A stretch of 64,000 nt of DNA. It comes from Boesenbergia rotunda (Eukaryota > Streptophyta > Magnoliopsida > Zingiberales > Zingiberaceae). The translations under genes were made by a program, and so were the position numbers. The notes under the pieces were generated by a model. It saw only the letters and a program-made list of their open reading frames with translations. It had not been told where the DNA came from and made no database searches. The stretch lies in NCBI GenBank assembly GCA_024364735.1, contig JAGFNQ010005390.1, forward strand, positions 1-64,000, given 5' to 3'. Positions 21,890 to 32,237 of this stretch are shown here, piece by piece (position 1 is the first letter of the stretch; the number at the start of each line of letters is the position of its first letter).

Positions 21890-22098
21890 TCAACCTCAGA
21901 CGGTCCGTCTCACGAAAGTTTTCCATCGACCATCAGGATAAATCGGGAAGTACTCGTAATGGACGGTCTAGAAGCTCAACGTCTCATGGTTCGCGCTCCA
22001 TTTGGAAAAAAAATTCCTACAAATACGCTATAGTTGGACATCGAACCGTGAATATCTGAAATAGCAATTAGTCGTCATACCGTTGCACCATAACTCAG
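21890..22098 (-). mobile_element. tRNA-derived SINE, copy 4
   Basis: Same family as 13263-13501. B-box region CGGTTCGATGTCC near 22030-22045, body CACGAAAGTTTTCCATCG and GGGAAGTACTCGTAATGGAC. The A-box head (ATGGTGCAACGGTATG) is mutated. Confidence 0.78.
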
Positions 22099-22678
22099 AT
22101 GACTAATATATTGTAAGTAGTGGGTAAGAGACTTGGAGTGAAAGATTAGTTAAATTCAATAAATTGATTGAATTTGAAAGTTACCTTTTGTTAATTAAAA
22201 ATTTTAATTTGGTTTTAAAAATTTTCAAAAATCTTAATTTATTCGATTTCAATTTTAAAATTTTAAAAATGATTAAACAGAGTAATTCGAATTGATATCA
22301 AGATAATATTAAATTGTAAACATCCATTAATCCGTTGTGACACGGTGTTTTAAAAAAAATTGATATTTTCACATTATCAAATACCAAGAAAAACACAAAA
22401 AGACCATATCATTGTTTCAGGAACCGCAACAAATGAATAGCAAGAAGAACGTACACAATGACTTTGCAAATGACCAAGTCAACCACAATTTATTCCTTAA
22501 TCAAATTCATCTTTAGCTATTAATCAATTATTCTTTCACTCGGAAAAAAATACAACAAAAATAAGATTGGGCAAATAATTACCAATATTTGTATAGTTTA
22601 ATATCGATATTTTTCTCAATTTTCACTTTATTTTCTTAGAAAAGAATTTTAAAACTTTGAAAAAAAATACGCGGTATT
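22099..22678. other. Intergenic and 3' flank of the AP2/ERF gene
   Basis: AT-rich. From about 22450 it is shared with 13720-13945 and 8880-8990, the 3' flanks of the other AP2/ERF copies. Confidence 0.6.
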
Positions 22679-22680
22679 TG

Positions 22681-23244
22681 TCAATCAAAGTTCCACAGTT
22701 GAATCGAACCCAAAGTATCTCCGCCGCCGTCGCTCCAATAATCCTGATCGGCTACGCTCCAGTGGACGTCGTCCAATGCCAAAGGATCGCCGTAGATAAA
22801 CTCCGGCTGCAACACCTCATCAATCCCCGAACCACCCTCTCCGCCTCCGTCCTTCTCCGCAGCCTCCTCGCCGCCTCCGCCGCCACTGTCGCCCCTCTCC
22901 GGCGGAGGCGCCTGCGATCCCATCGCGCCTTCTCGCGCATACGCCACCGCCTTGTCCTTTATCTCGTGCGGGCTCAGCCCCTCGGGCGCCTCTATGTCCG
23001 GCAGCTGGTCCGGGAAGTTGAAATATTGCTTCTCGTCGCGGCCGCGAAGGCAGAGCATGGCGACGTCGTAGGCCCTGGCGGCCATCTCCGGCGACGGGAA
23101 CGACCCCAGCCACAGGCGCTTCCGGCTGTTGGGGTACCGCACCTCCGCCACCCACTTGCCCCACTTCCGCAGCCGCACCCCCTTATACTTCGCCGGCGGC
23201 GCAGGCCCTGACCTCTCCCTGGAAGTCTCCCCTTCCCTGTTCAT
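22681..23244 (-). CDS. AP2/ERF-domain transcription factor (DREB-like), intact copy
   Basis: Intronless 187-residue protein. The AP2/ERF DNA-binding domain spans residues 19-77 (YKGVRLRKWGKWV, RLWLG, AARAYDVA, FNF). In DREB numbering valine is kept at position 14, but position 19 is tyrosine, not glutamate, so target preference may differ from classic DRE/CRT binders. The C-terminal half is acidic and glycine-rich, with HWSVADQDYW and a terminal LWNFD resembling the LWSY-type motif of DREBs. It ends at TGA. The ATG at 23244 was chosen because the frame above it lacks the GC-rich coding character and conservation with copy A fades there. A nuclear role as an activator of stress or developmental genes is family inference. 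Two damaged copies lie at 8999 and 13980. Confidence 0.88.
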   Translation of the reverse strand: MNREGETSRERSGPAPPAKYKGVRLRKWGKWVAEVRYPNSRKRLWLGSFPSPEMAARAYDVAMLCLRGRDEKQYFNFPDQLPDIEAPEGLSPHEIKDKAVAYAREGAMGSQAPPPERGDSGGGGGEEAAEKDGGGEGGSGIDEVLQPEFIYGDPLALDDVHWSVADQDYWSDGGGDTLGSIQLWNFD

Positions 23245-24480
23245 GTTTTTACAATAATACAGCATACTTGCGGTAGTCCATACACATATATAAAGGGCGC
23301 GCGAGTTTACGTGGCTACTACAGCGACGTTCGATTCCAATCTCATTTTTCAAATTCAAATAATTAATTAATTAGGGTTACTAATCAATTAATAATCAAAC
23401 AAAATATTAAAGACGTACAATCAGCATGAATATATAAATAAATTAATATTCAGAAATTAAGCACCGTCCTCTCCTATTCACCTATTGGACTAATTCTACG
23501 GGGCTTTTGGCATATGTGACATAATAATCAGAAATGGAATCTTGAGAATTGATGACTTAATTTTATCTTACCATTCGTCTCTCTCGTTTCTGTGTCGATA
23601 TTTAATTACTTCTCTCGATATCCATAGGCTCAGCGGATGTATCTTTATGGGGGTGCTTGATTATTAATTATGAACTATATTAGGATGAAGAATGTTGTTG
23701 GTAAAGACTGTGGACGAAGATTGTTTGATTGGCATTGTCATGGAAAATATACTGAAGTTTAAGATCTGAATTATGGTATGAACAAAGATTACGTACGTGT
23801 ATCATGATATTGATTTGTGGAGTCTTCGACTAAAAATTTATAGTAAATTCTTGACTATAGTCGGTGATCAATCTTGATTTCAAATGAAGACAACAATAAA
23901 TAGAATACTACAAAGATACAAGCATATAAAAATAAATTACTCTTTATATAGCTCTCATTTTCTATTTCACAATCAATGATTCATCATTTTTAATTTTTTT
24001 TTTCAAGTGTTTTTTGTTTGTGCTTATATTTATGATTTGTTAGAACTAGTGAATAAAGACTTTTTAAAAATGATTCATGAATTTATCTTGAAATTTTGTT
24101 ATTGTTATTTTTGTTTATTTCCAAAAATTGCTTATTTAAATTCTCTAAAAATAATTTTATACAAAAATATTAAAATATGGTATAAAATTACTTAATTAGA
24201 AAATATATTATTTATGATTCTTAAGAAAATTTTACGTTGAAAATTTAGATTTACGAATTTTGTGATTTTGGGGAATTGGTTAAGAAATTTCATTAAAAAA
24301 TTAAGTTGGTCTAAACTGATAAAAAAAATTATAATACGACAAAATTCGATTGATTTAATTGAATTAGTGGGTCACGACTATTAATTTTAATAATTAATTT
24401 AAGATGCGAAGACAAACCGTTTAATTAATTATATTCACACGGCATATAATTTTCAGGTTATGGTTTGCCTCCCTAGCGGA
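23245..24480. other. 5' flank of the intact AP2/ERF gene, duplicated elsewhere
   Basis: Promoter region followed by AT-rich sequence. 23283-23292 contains a TATA-like CTTTATATATG on the minus strand, about 40 bp from the ATG. Segments recur at 9600-10500, 15480-15840 and, for 23930-24260, at 26815-27200. No other gene. Confidence 0.6.
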
Positions 24481-25459
24481 TCATATTTTGTCTGATGTTT
24501 CCCCATTATACACATTCCACTTGTACATATTTGAATTTATCTTTTGCTATATTCGTAGGGCCGACTCTCTAAGGTAGTGAATCGTTGGGCCGAGCAAAAA
24601 TTCAGTTAAATCGAATATTTCAAAATTTCAATTTTTAAAAAATGATTTATTTGGTTAATTTGATTCGGATTTAAATAAACCTGTATAAAATTTGATTACC
24701 ATGAATTCAATTTAAACATTATGGTAATCCATGATAAATTTTTAGCCATAATTAGTAAAATTTGGTTAATTTAATTTTTGATTGAATTAAATGATATTTT
24801 ATTAGTTTGATTTATTTAAGATTTTTGAAAAATTGGTCGATTCAACTTGTTCGAAAAAAATTTATTTATTCCATTTTAATTAATTTAGTTTGATTCAATT
24901 AAAATTGAATACTTCGTCGAATTAGTCAACGATAGAATAATAAATTTGACATTTTCAATAAAAGATTATTGCAAATAACTAATTAATAATAAGAGCTAGG
25001 TCTTTTATTTGTAACTAATATATTTATTATATTTTGATTATTAAAAGAATTTTGAAATTAAAAGTTTACCTATCTTAAAATCATATAATTATTATTTTCT
25101 GTATATTGATTTTTAAATAAAATATAGTTAATTAATGATTGATTATTATTATATTTTAATTTTTATTTATGAAATGCGACCATCAATATATATGTATAAC
25201 TTATTTGTATTAATTGTTATTATTTGCATTAGTTATATGCCGACAATTAATTAATAACTAGTATAATACCTGCGATGCACGAAAATCTTACACAATTCAA
25301 ATAACATGTTAAATGATAATATATATATGTCAATTTTTATTATTAAATAAAAAATTAAAATAAAAAGTAATTTTATTTCATCATGGAGTCATATAAATAT
25401 AAGATATAGTATTATTTTTTATAATATAAGATATTAATGGTGATGTGGATGCAATCTAA
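24481..25459. other. AT-rich intergenic
   Basis: Very AT-rich with short direct repeats (TTTGATTGAATTAA-like). No coding, RNA or transposon signature recognised. Confidence 0.4.
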
Positions 25460-25470
25460 AGTTTACTTTG
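25460..25470 (-). terminator. Candidate snRNA 3' box
   Basis: Minus-strand AAGCAAAGTAAAC about 10 bases after the U2 end resembles the plant snRNA 3'-end signal CA...AGTNNAA. Confidence 0.5.
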
Positions 25471-25480
25471 CTTAGATAAA

Positions 25481-25673
25481 GGTGTGCCAGGCCTATGCTA
25501 TAGTGCAACACACAAGCGACGATGAAAACCCTAGTAGCAAGCTACTATGATAGATCATCCCCCATATAAAAATTAATTTAATATCAAAGTAGACCAATGA
25601 CCCACATATCAGATATTAAACTGATAAGAACAGATACTACACTTGATCTTAGCCAAAAGACCGAGAAAGGTAT
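25481..25673 (-). ncRNA. U2 spliceosomal snRNA
   Basis: About 193 nt. Starts ATACCTTTCTCGG, followed by the invariant TTTTGGCTAAGATCAAGTGT and the branch-point recognition core GTAGTATC, then CTGTTCTTATCAGTTTAATA and TCTGATATGTGGG. The 3' half ends GGCCTGGCACACC, as in plant U2. One early change (CGGTC for CGGCC) and several in the central and 3' stems suggest a variant gene or a recently decaying copy. Its promoter is in place (next entries), which argues that it is or was transcribed, unlike typical retro-copied U2 pseudogenes. U2 pairs with the intron branch site in the spliceosome. Confidence 0.88.
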
Positions 25674-25699
25674 GAGTTGTTTTATCGTTCTTTGTCCAT

Positions 25700-25706
25700 T
25701 TTTATA
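25700..25706 (-). promoter_or_regulatory. TATA box of the U2 gene
   Basis: Minus-strand TATAAAA 27-33 bases upstream of the U2 start, the standard plant snRNA position. Confidence 0.75.
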
Positions 25707-25739
25707 ATTGCTCTATGTGTAATTCGCAATGGTAACTTC

Positions 25740-25750
25740 AAATGTGGGAC
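25740..25750 (-). promoter_or_regulatory. Upstream sequence element (USE) of the U2 gene
   Basis: Minus-strand GTCCCACATTT matches 9 of 11 positions of the plant snRNA element RTCCCACATCG. There are 33 bases between it and the TATA box, the spacing that directs RNA polymerase II and not polymerase III in plant snRNA genes. Confidence 0.78.
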
Positions 25751-25851
25751 TATCATTTTTCTTACATCAAATTATTTTTTAAATTATCTTTTTGAATTTG
25801 ATATTTTTTTTAAATTTTAATTTTGGATTAAGATCTGAATTTTTCTTTTTA

Positions 25852-26128
25852 GGATTTGTAATTATATATTTTCTTTTGAATTTGTATTTTTAATTATAAT
25901 TTTTTTATTTAGAAAATTTATATTCGATTTAGGCGGGAATCCTATGCTGCCTGTGAATGCCACTGCTGTATGCAAAACTGTGTTTTATTAGGATTTGTAA
26001 TTATATTTTTTTCTTTTGAATTTGTATTTCTAATTATAAATTTTTTATTTAGAAAATTTATATTTGGTTTAAGTGGGAATCCTAAGCTCCTAATGAATGT
26101 CGCGTCTGCATGTAAAACCATGTTTTAT
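25852..26128. repeat. 139-bp direct repeat, two copies
   Basis: Units start at 25852 and 25991 (GGATTTGTAATTATAT...). They contain TTTAGAAAATTTATATT and GGGAATCCTA. The function is not known. Confidence 0.85.
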
Positions 26129-26296
26129 AGATATTAATAGATAGATTTTAATGATTACAAAATATTAATTTAAGGTTTAAGTTTCAATTTATTCTAGTGT
26201 TAAATTTCGAGTTTAATAAAATTTAAACACATGAAAATAAAAAACTTGAAATTAGAAAATTGATTCCTTAGAAAACTTCTAGGAATTCTAGTCTCT

Positions 26297-26797
26297 GTTC
26301 TTTCTTAGATCCCCTATTTCACTCGGATAGTATTATGGATCGGGATCGATGCAGAGAAAATGAATGCATTTCTATACTATAAATAAGAAAGTGTAATAAA
26401 CATAACATTAAATCATGCTACATCACTTATTTTATTCTATGGGATCTTACGGAGCCTGTTTATGCAAAACATCATTCAGGTATGATCATGAAAAAAGCTC
26501 TCCTCAAGCGAACCGACCTATCCTCTACTACATAAGTACATAAGGGTCTTACATGGTGGTTGGATGTGGAGACACATTTGGCTGTGAATTCATTCCAACG
26601 TGGCAGATAAAATAATATATCTGCATGACCTAATCAATAATTCAAGTCACACACTCCCATAATCCACCCTATACTCGAAAAATCTACTTCAACTATTTAT
26701 ATTATATCAAATAAGGAATACAATATTTTGAAGTTAGAAGAAAAATATCCAAATAACATGTCTTACTTTTTCAATAATCCATATTTCTAGCAATGAT
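26297..26797 (-). pseudogene. petD: Nuclear plastid DNA: petD exon 1 and neighbouring sequence (copy 1)
   Basis: Duplicates 31850-32606. petD exon 1 (ATGGGAGT, 26653-26660) is followed on the minus strand by GTGTGACTTG, a group II intron start. It lacks the SINE present in the other copy and so preserves its empty site. Only a fragment, not a gene. Confidence 0.82.
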
Positions 26798-26814
26798 TAG
26801 TCTTATCGATTTTA

Positions 26815-27230
26815 AATAGGATCAAATATACAACCATACAAAAATAAATTATCCTTGACATAATTTAGAGTGTAAATTTCCACTTCATAATCTATGATTA
26901 TTTTTATTGATTTTCATGTTTTTTTTTGTTTCGGTTTATCTTTATGATTTGTTAGAACTTGTGAATTGCTTATTTAAATTAAGGGATTTATCTTAAAATT
27001 TTATTATTGTTATTTTTGTTATTTTCAAGAATTGCTTATTTAAATTCTCTCACAATCATTCGACACAAAAATATTAAAACATGTTATATATTATTAATTA
27101 TAAATATATTGTTTATGATTCTTAAATAAATTGCAGTCTAAACAGGTCTCTTGCAGACCAATTGTAAATCCTTTTTTTATGTTGAAAATTCAGATTTACT
27201 AATAATTTTATATTGCAGGTACGACTAATA
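26815..27230. other. Fourth copy of the AP2/ERF 5' flank
   Basis: Aligns with 23930-24260 (ACAAAAATAAATTA, TTATGATTTGTTAGAACT, GTTATTGTTATTTTTGTT, AATTGCTTATTTAAATTCTCT). No AP2/ERF coding sequence accompanies it. Confidence 0.65.
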
Positions 27231-28028
27231 ATTTTAATTTTATTATTTAATTAATAAACTAATTCTTTACTAACTAATATTAAATTAATTTGATAAAGTC
27301 TAAAATTAAATTACGTTAATATTTTTTTGACATAGAAAAAAATTCAAAATTTATTAGTAATTTCATTTCAACTTTTTATTATTCAAATTTTAAAAAATTA
27401 AAAAATTAAATAAAAAATTTTAAAAATAAATTTTAAAAGATAAATTTATAATTACAAATCTTAAAAAGAAAAATACAAATCTTAATACAAAATTAAAATT
27501 TTAAAAATTAATTTCTCAAATTGAAAAAAGATAATTTCAAATTTTAATTTGAAATTATATTTTAAAAATTCCAAATTACACTTTTAAATTTTAACTAAAT
27601 AAATTCTTATTTTCGGATGAGATAAATTTATACGTATTTATGTATTATTTTGCACACGCAACGCATGTACATGATCGCTAGTAATTGATTTAAAATGAGA
27701 AGATAAACCACTAAATTAATTAAGTAATAAAACATATGGAGTCAATTAATATAGACTAAAGATTAAAAGTATGGTTATGTCGGATTGTAATAAGTTCATA
27801 CTGCTTATATATAATTTTCGTGCATATGGTTTAATGCGATACAACTAGTAAATATAGTCTCATTTTCATTGATATGTTTTGACATAGTGATAAGTAAAAT
27901 TTTGTTAAAATCTAACAAACTGACTAAACCGTTCAAATTTAAAAAAATCAGTTCAATTATTTTAGAATTTTGTTTTTTTAAAAATAGCTTATTCAGTTAA
28001 TTTGATCTGGTTTAAAATTTCTTATTTG
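27231..28028. other. AT-rich intergenic
   Basis: No feature recognised beyond low-complexity A/T runs. Confidence 0.4.
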
Positions 28029-28029
28029 N
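28029..28029. other. Ambiguous base (N)
   Basis: The only non-ACGT base in the window. Sequence character changes here from AT-rich intergenic to the Copia C side, so it may mark a low-quality or joined position. Confidence 0.95.
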
Positions 28030-28463
28030 TCTTTGGTGAATTTCAGAAATGTCGTAAAAATTCTACAAATCTCCAAAAATTATGAAATTTCGTGGGGAGA
28101 TTTGTGAAGCCAATATCTACTTGGGAAAAATATGTTTCCAAATAAATGTACTCCAAATCCCAAGATTGGCATGAAACTCAAATCTCTCTAAAGTGTATCA
28201 ATTAAACTTATCCTAAAAGTTCTAATTCTCACTTTTCTTCAATGCATTCACTTCTCCTTGATCATAACTCATTTTTATTATTGAGTTACATGGTATTCCA
28301 CTATTAAACCTCAATTTTATCAATTATAGCCCTATTTTCACCTTTTCTCCCTAAAATTCATCTTTTGATGTGCCAAAATCTAGGATTAAGACTTACCCAA
28401 GTCTTCCAATCATTTTTGGCACATTTCACCTAATTTCCTAAGGAAGAACCTTTTGAGATCCAT

Positions 28464-30155
28464 CTACCATGGACCCCAAAGGCTCCTAGAGCTCCCCCTT
28501 GAGCTCTTAGCCTTAGCCACCTCCCTAGGTGACTCCATCCACGCTAGGCCACACCGGTGTGTCACCGATGACTCTTGGCCTACAAAATTGACCTTTTTAA
28601 CCTTGGACACCTTGTTCTTGGTTAGGTCACTCTCTTTACCCTTGGATGGCATCCCCTTGCCATCCTTGGACTTACCCTCCTTGCCATATTTATGTGCTTT
28701 GCCAGCACATTTCTCTTTGTTGGCCTTGGAGGTCTTAGCTTGATAGCCCAAACCCGATCTATCATAGTTAGGTTTTAGGCTACTCAACACTAGGTCTAGG
28801 CCCTTTGATCCAACCTTGAATCTTTCTAGGGTCTTTTCTAATGTATCAAGCCTTGCCCTCAAGGCTTGATTTTTCCTTTTTAATTTCTTGACCTTAGTGT
28901 CCACATGTCCACCTTCGACATTTCTAGACCTACCATTCTTTCTAGGCATGTGTCTCCCCTTCTTGGGGTTAATACCTTGATCCTTAGGTGCATAAGTCGT
29001 AGGTCTATCATGATGCATGCTCTTTCTAGGATTATGATCTACCTTGTTATCCCTATTCCTATCATTATACTTAAATCCAAAATTATGCACCATTAAGCAT
29101 TTCTCATTAATTCTAGCATGCATGGATGGACAATTTTCATTATTTATAAAATGTAAGGAAGAACTTGAAATTGAATTGCATTTTACCCTAGGGTTAGGAA
29201 TTACCTCCCTTACCCTTGAAGTTCTCCCTTGATGTGATCTTTCCTTTCTTCTCTCTTCTTTCTCCCATCTCCTAAGATGCTCCATCTTCTTTAGCTCACC
29301 TTTTCTAGGACACTTGGTGTGAAAGTGCCCCATCTCTCCACATGTAAAGCATCTAATTCTCTTCCTCCTTTCTTGGACTCCTCCATTCCTACAATCCTTG
29401 TTAGATATACAGGAACTTAGATTAGGTTTAGATTTTACCTCCTTTTTACCTATTGGGCACTTGTCCTTGTAGTGCCCCTTCTTGTTGCAACCGAAGCATA
29501 TGATGTGATCTTTGTTGCATGCTTTGGTGGAGGTGGAGGCTAGGTTGACTACTTCTTCAACCTTGGGAGAGGTGGAAGCTTCCTCTTGATCCGGAATTGA
29601 AGAGGGTCTCTCCTCCCCCTTAATTCTTGAGCTTGATACCTCCTCTTCTTCTCTTGATGAGGTTGATGATTTCTCACTCAATTCCTCTACCTCACTTGAG
29701 GATGTGGACACCACTTCCTCCTTGGATAGTAACAATCCCATTTCTTTTTCCTTTTCTTCATTTTCCTCTTCTTGAGCTATTGAGCTCACTTCCTTGGGTT
29801 CTTCCACTACTTGAGCTTGTGTAGGATTATTATGATATTCTATCAACTTGGTCCACAACTCATAGGCATTTTGGTATTCACCTACACAACTCAAAATATT
29901 TTTAGGCAACATATTCACTAAAATTGCAATTACCTTTTCATTTGCCTTGGACTCATTTTGTTGTTCTTGATTCCAATATCGAGGACGAAGATTCTTTCCG
30001 TGCTTGTCCTTTGGAACCTCAAAGGGCTCTTCTATCATCATCCTACACTCCCACTCCATGCTAAGCCAATCTTCCATTCTTGCCCGCCAATAATCAAAGT
30101 CTTCATTGTCGTATGGCGGCGGAGTGTAGATGTTGTCCCCCAACTTATCTTCCAT
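28464..30155 (-). CDS. Copia C gag protein, uninterrupted
   Basis: Open over 563 codons from the ATG at 30155 (MEDKLGDNIYTPPPYDN). An in-frame ATG at 30227 overlaps the primer site and is unlikely to be used. The N-terminal part is a gag capsid domain (FDYWRARMEDWL, YELWTKLIEYH). A long serine/glutamate-rich linker follows, then two CCHC zinc knuckles (CFGCNKKGHYKDKCP and CFTCGEMGHFHTKCP), a basic region, a predicted coiled coil (KVKKLKRKNQALRARLDTLEKTL) and a lysine-rich tail. An intact long gag without pol is the arrangement of gag-only non-autonomous elements that borrow pol from relatives (known in other plants). Alternatively pol was deleted recently. Confidence 0.8.
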   Translation of the reverse strand: MEDKLGDNIYTPPPYDNEDFDYWRARMEDWLSMEWECRMMIEEPFEVPKDKHGKNLRPRYWNQEQQNESKANEKVIAILVNMLPKNILSCVGEYQNAYELWTKLIEYHNNPTQAQVVEEPKEVSSIAQEEENEEKEKEMGLLLSKEEVVSTSSSEVEELSEKSSTSSREEEEVSSSRIKGEERPSSIPDQEEASTSPKVEEVVNLASTSTKACNKDHIICFGCNKKGHYKDKCPIGKKEVKSKPNLSSCISNKDCRNGGVQERRKRIRCFTCGEMGHFHTKCPRKGELKKMEHLRRWEKEERRKERSHQGRTSRVREVIPNPRVKCNSISSSSLHFINNENCPSMHARINEKCLMVHNFGFKYNDRNRDNKVDHNPRKSMHHDRPTTYAPKDQGINPKKGRHMPRKNGRSRNVEGGHVDTKVKKLKRKNQALRARLDTLEKTLERFKVGSKGLDLVLSSLKPNYDRSGLGYQAKTSKANKEKCAGKAHKYGKEGKSKDGKGMPSKGKESDLTKNKVSKVKKVNFVGQESSVTHRCGLAWMESPREVAKAKSSRGSSRSLWGPW

Positions 30156-30214
30156 CTTCTCTTCTCCTCTAGCGTGTGCTCCCTCGGCGGTTAGTCCGAT
30201 CAAGAGCGATCCTT

Positions 30215-30226
30215 GCTCTGATACCA
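30215..30226 (-). promoter_or_regulatory. Primer binding site of Copia C
   Basis: Minus-strand TGGTATCAGAGC, two bases from the LTR edge at 30229. Confidence 0.92.
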
Positions 30227-30228
30227 TT

Positions 30229-31331
30229 TGTTGGGATCTTTGCCCTAGCTAGAGGGGGGGTGAATAGCAATTTCGGCGACTTCTTTTACCTACGTTGTTA
30301 GTTGCGCAAGCGGAAATACAATAATAAAGAAACTAACAACTAAACAATGCTAACACTACCAATTTACGTGGTTCGGAGATGAAGCTCCTACTCCACGACA
30401 GTCCGTGAGGTGGACGATCCCTTGATCCTTCGGCGGATCGCTCCCCGGATGCTCTCCGGCTATCTCGTGTAGCTCCTTGTGGGTGGAGAAACCTCTCCAC
30501 AATCCTCTACAAGCACCTGAGCACACAAGGCTACTATCAAGCTTTTTCCAAGCAAGATTCGCCAAGAACCCTAGCCCCAAAGCGAGCTCCTTTAAATAGA
30601 ACTCGGGGCTGAAACCTGCGCTCCAGTCGACTGCTCACTTACCAGTCGACTGGTAGGCTCCAACGGCTACAAAATAGCCTCAGCCGCCTTCGCAACGGTC
30701 GACTTCCAGTCGACTGGTACAGGACCAGTCGACTGGGTCCAGTCGACTGGAACCACCTCCAGTCGACTGTCAGTCGACTGGTCGACCCTCCCTGGGTCGA
30801 CCCGATTCTCTGTTTGGTCAGCAGTCGACTGCCCATCCTGGCAGTCGACTGCTCTTCACCCACAAGCCTAGGTTACCCTTCCCGAGTACATTTCTCTCCG
30901 TACTCGACCCCTAGGACTTCCCGAGTACATTCACACAGCACTCGAACCCTCACGACTCGACTGACTCCTCCTCCGCAGCCTCGACTGTTGCCTTCGCGCC
31001 CTCTTCATCTTCGGCCCTCGTCCCTCGGATGCGCACGCAAGCCTCCAGCTTGCATCCATGCCACCCTTCACGTACGCCTCGAAGTCCGCGCCCATCAGCT
31101 CATCGTCTCTGCACTCCAAGGTCCCTCAGATGCGCACACAAGCCTCCAGCTTGTCTCCATGCCATCCTTCACCGTACTGAGGCCGTTCAGTCAGGTCCAT
31201 ATGCGTACCTGTACAACCTGCACACTCCATATACGCATATCAAATACAAGGGTAAGCCTAACTTAAACCCTTTGCATAAACATCAAAACCCATGGTCACA
31301 CCGGACCATCCTAGGGTCGATTGCTCCAACA
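30229..31331 (-). repeat. 5' LTR of Copia C
   Basis: 1103 bp, TGTTGG...CCAACA. Same family as the solo LTR at 10757-11734. Contains nine copies of the palindrome CAGTCGACTG between 30625 and 30855, plus two GGTCGACC. Confidence 0.88.
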
Positions 31332-31470
31332 AATAGTACCTAGAATTACTACTGGAAAAATATATAAAAGATCGTTGAGTCATACGGGTTTTCCATAGTA
31401 ATTATGTCCCATCCTTTTAGCCAATTTAGCTCTTAATACAGGATTGTTCAAATCAGGTTTCTTTATTATT
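31332..31470 (-). pseudogene. petD: petD exon 2 fragment (cytochrome b6-f subunit IV)
   Basis: Minus-strand KKPDLNNPVLRAKLAKRM, HNYYG and FPVVILGT match subunit IV. A tryptophan codon has become TGA near 31379. The exon is cut at 31331 by the Copia C LTR. Confidence 0.88.
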
Positions 31471-32204
31471 AGGATAGGTGAATTCTTATGGATACATCCC
31501 CCGAAGGAACCGAACATGATAATTTTTCATCATCCGGCTCGAGCAAGAATGAAAGGATTGGTATATTATAGATCCATATAAAATCCATATCCCCACATAT
31601 CATATATAATGACTCCATGTAAGAAAGTATTTACCAGATTCCAGTTTTTTTTATAGAGTTGGACCTATTCATTGCAATTAATTCAGTTTTTACAGGTAAA
31701 TGCTCAATATCCAAGTAGGCTTATAAATTTGATCATGATCAAGTGCTTTTTGGATTGTTTTATATCTATTTATTTGTGTTTACCCCCACAACATCTCAAT
31801 TTTTTTTACATACAATGTATTTACTTGTTACTAATAAACTCTTGCTTCTATTCTTTCTTAGATCCCCTATTTCACTCCTATAGTATTATGGATCAGGATC
31901 AATGCAGAGAAAATGAATGCATTTCTATACTATAAATAAGGAAGTGTAATAAACATAACATTGAATCATGCCACATCACTTATTTTATCTATGGGATCTT
32001 ACGGAGCCTGTTCCTGCATAACATCATTCAGGTATGATCATGGAAAAGACTCTCCTTAAACGAATCGGCTCATCCTCTACTGCATAAGTACATAAGGGGC
32101 TTACATGGTGGTTGGATGCGGAGACACATTTGGCTATGAATTTATTCCAACGTGGCAGATAAAATAATATATTTGTATGGCCTAATCAATAATTCAAGTC
32201 ACAC

Positions 32205-32212
32205 ACTCCCAT
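32205..32212 (-). pseudogene. petD: petD exon 1 (copy 2)
   Basis: The 8-base exon ATGGGAGT followed by the group II intron start GTGTGACTTG on the minus strand. The intron remnant runs 31471-32204 and has no other gene. Confidence 0.75.
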
Positions 32213-32237
32213 AATCCATCCTATACTCGGAAAATCT

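Larger units (their letters stand above)
28030..31331 (-). mobile_element. Copia C: gag and one LTR only
   Basis: Minus-strand Copia element with LTR (30229-31331), primer site (30215-30226) and one long gag ORF. No protease, integrase, RT or 3' LTR is found below 28464. The outer LTR edge TGTTGG...CCAACA at 31331 abuts chloroplast petD exon 2. The expected rest of petD is not found on the other side, so the insertion was followed by a deletion, or the junction is rearranged. A non-autonomous or truncated copy. Confidence 0.75.

Noticed and set aside
28453..30194. Several plus-strand ORFs rich in leucine and serine
   Set aside because: Antisense shadows of the Copia C gag ORF.
31672..31935. 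Plus-strand ORF in the NUPT
   Set aside because: Lies within the petD group II intron remnant on the opposite strand; no homology recognised.
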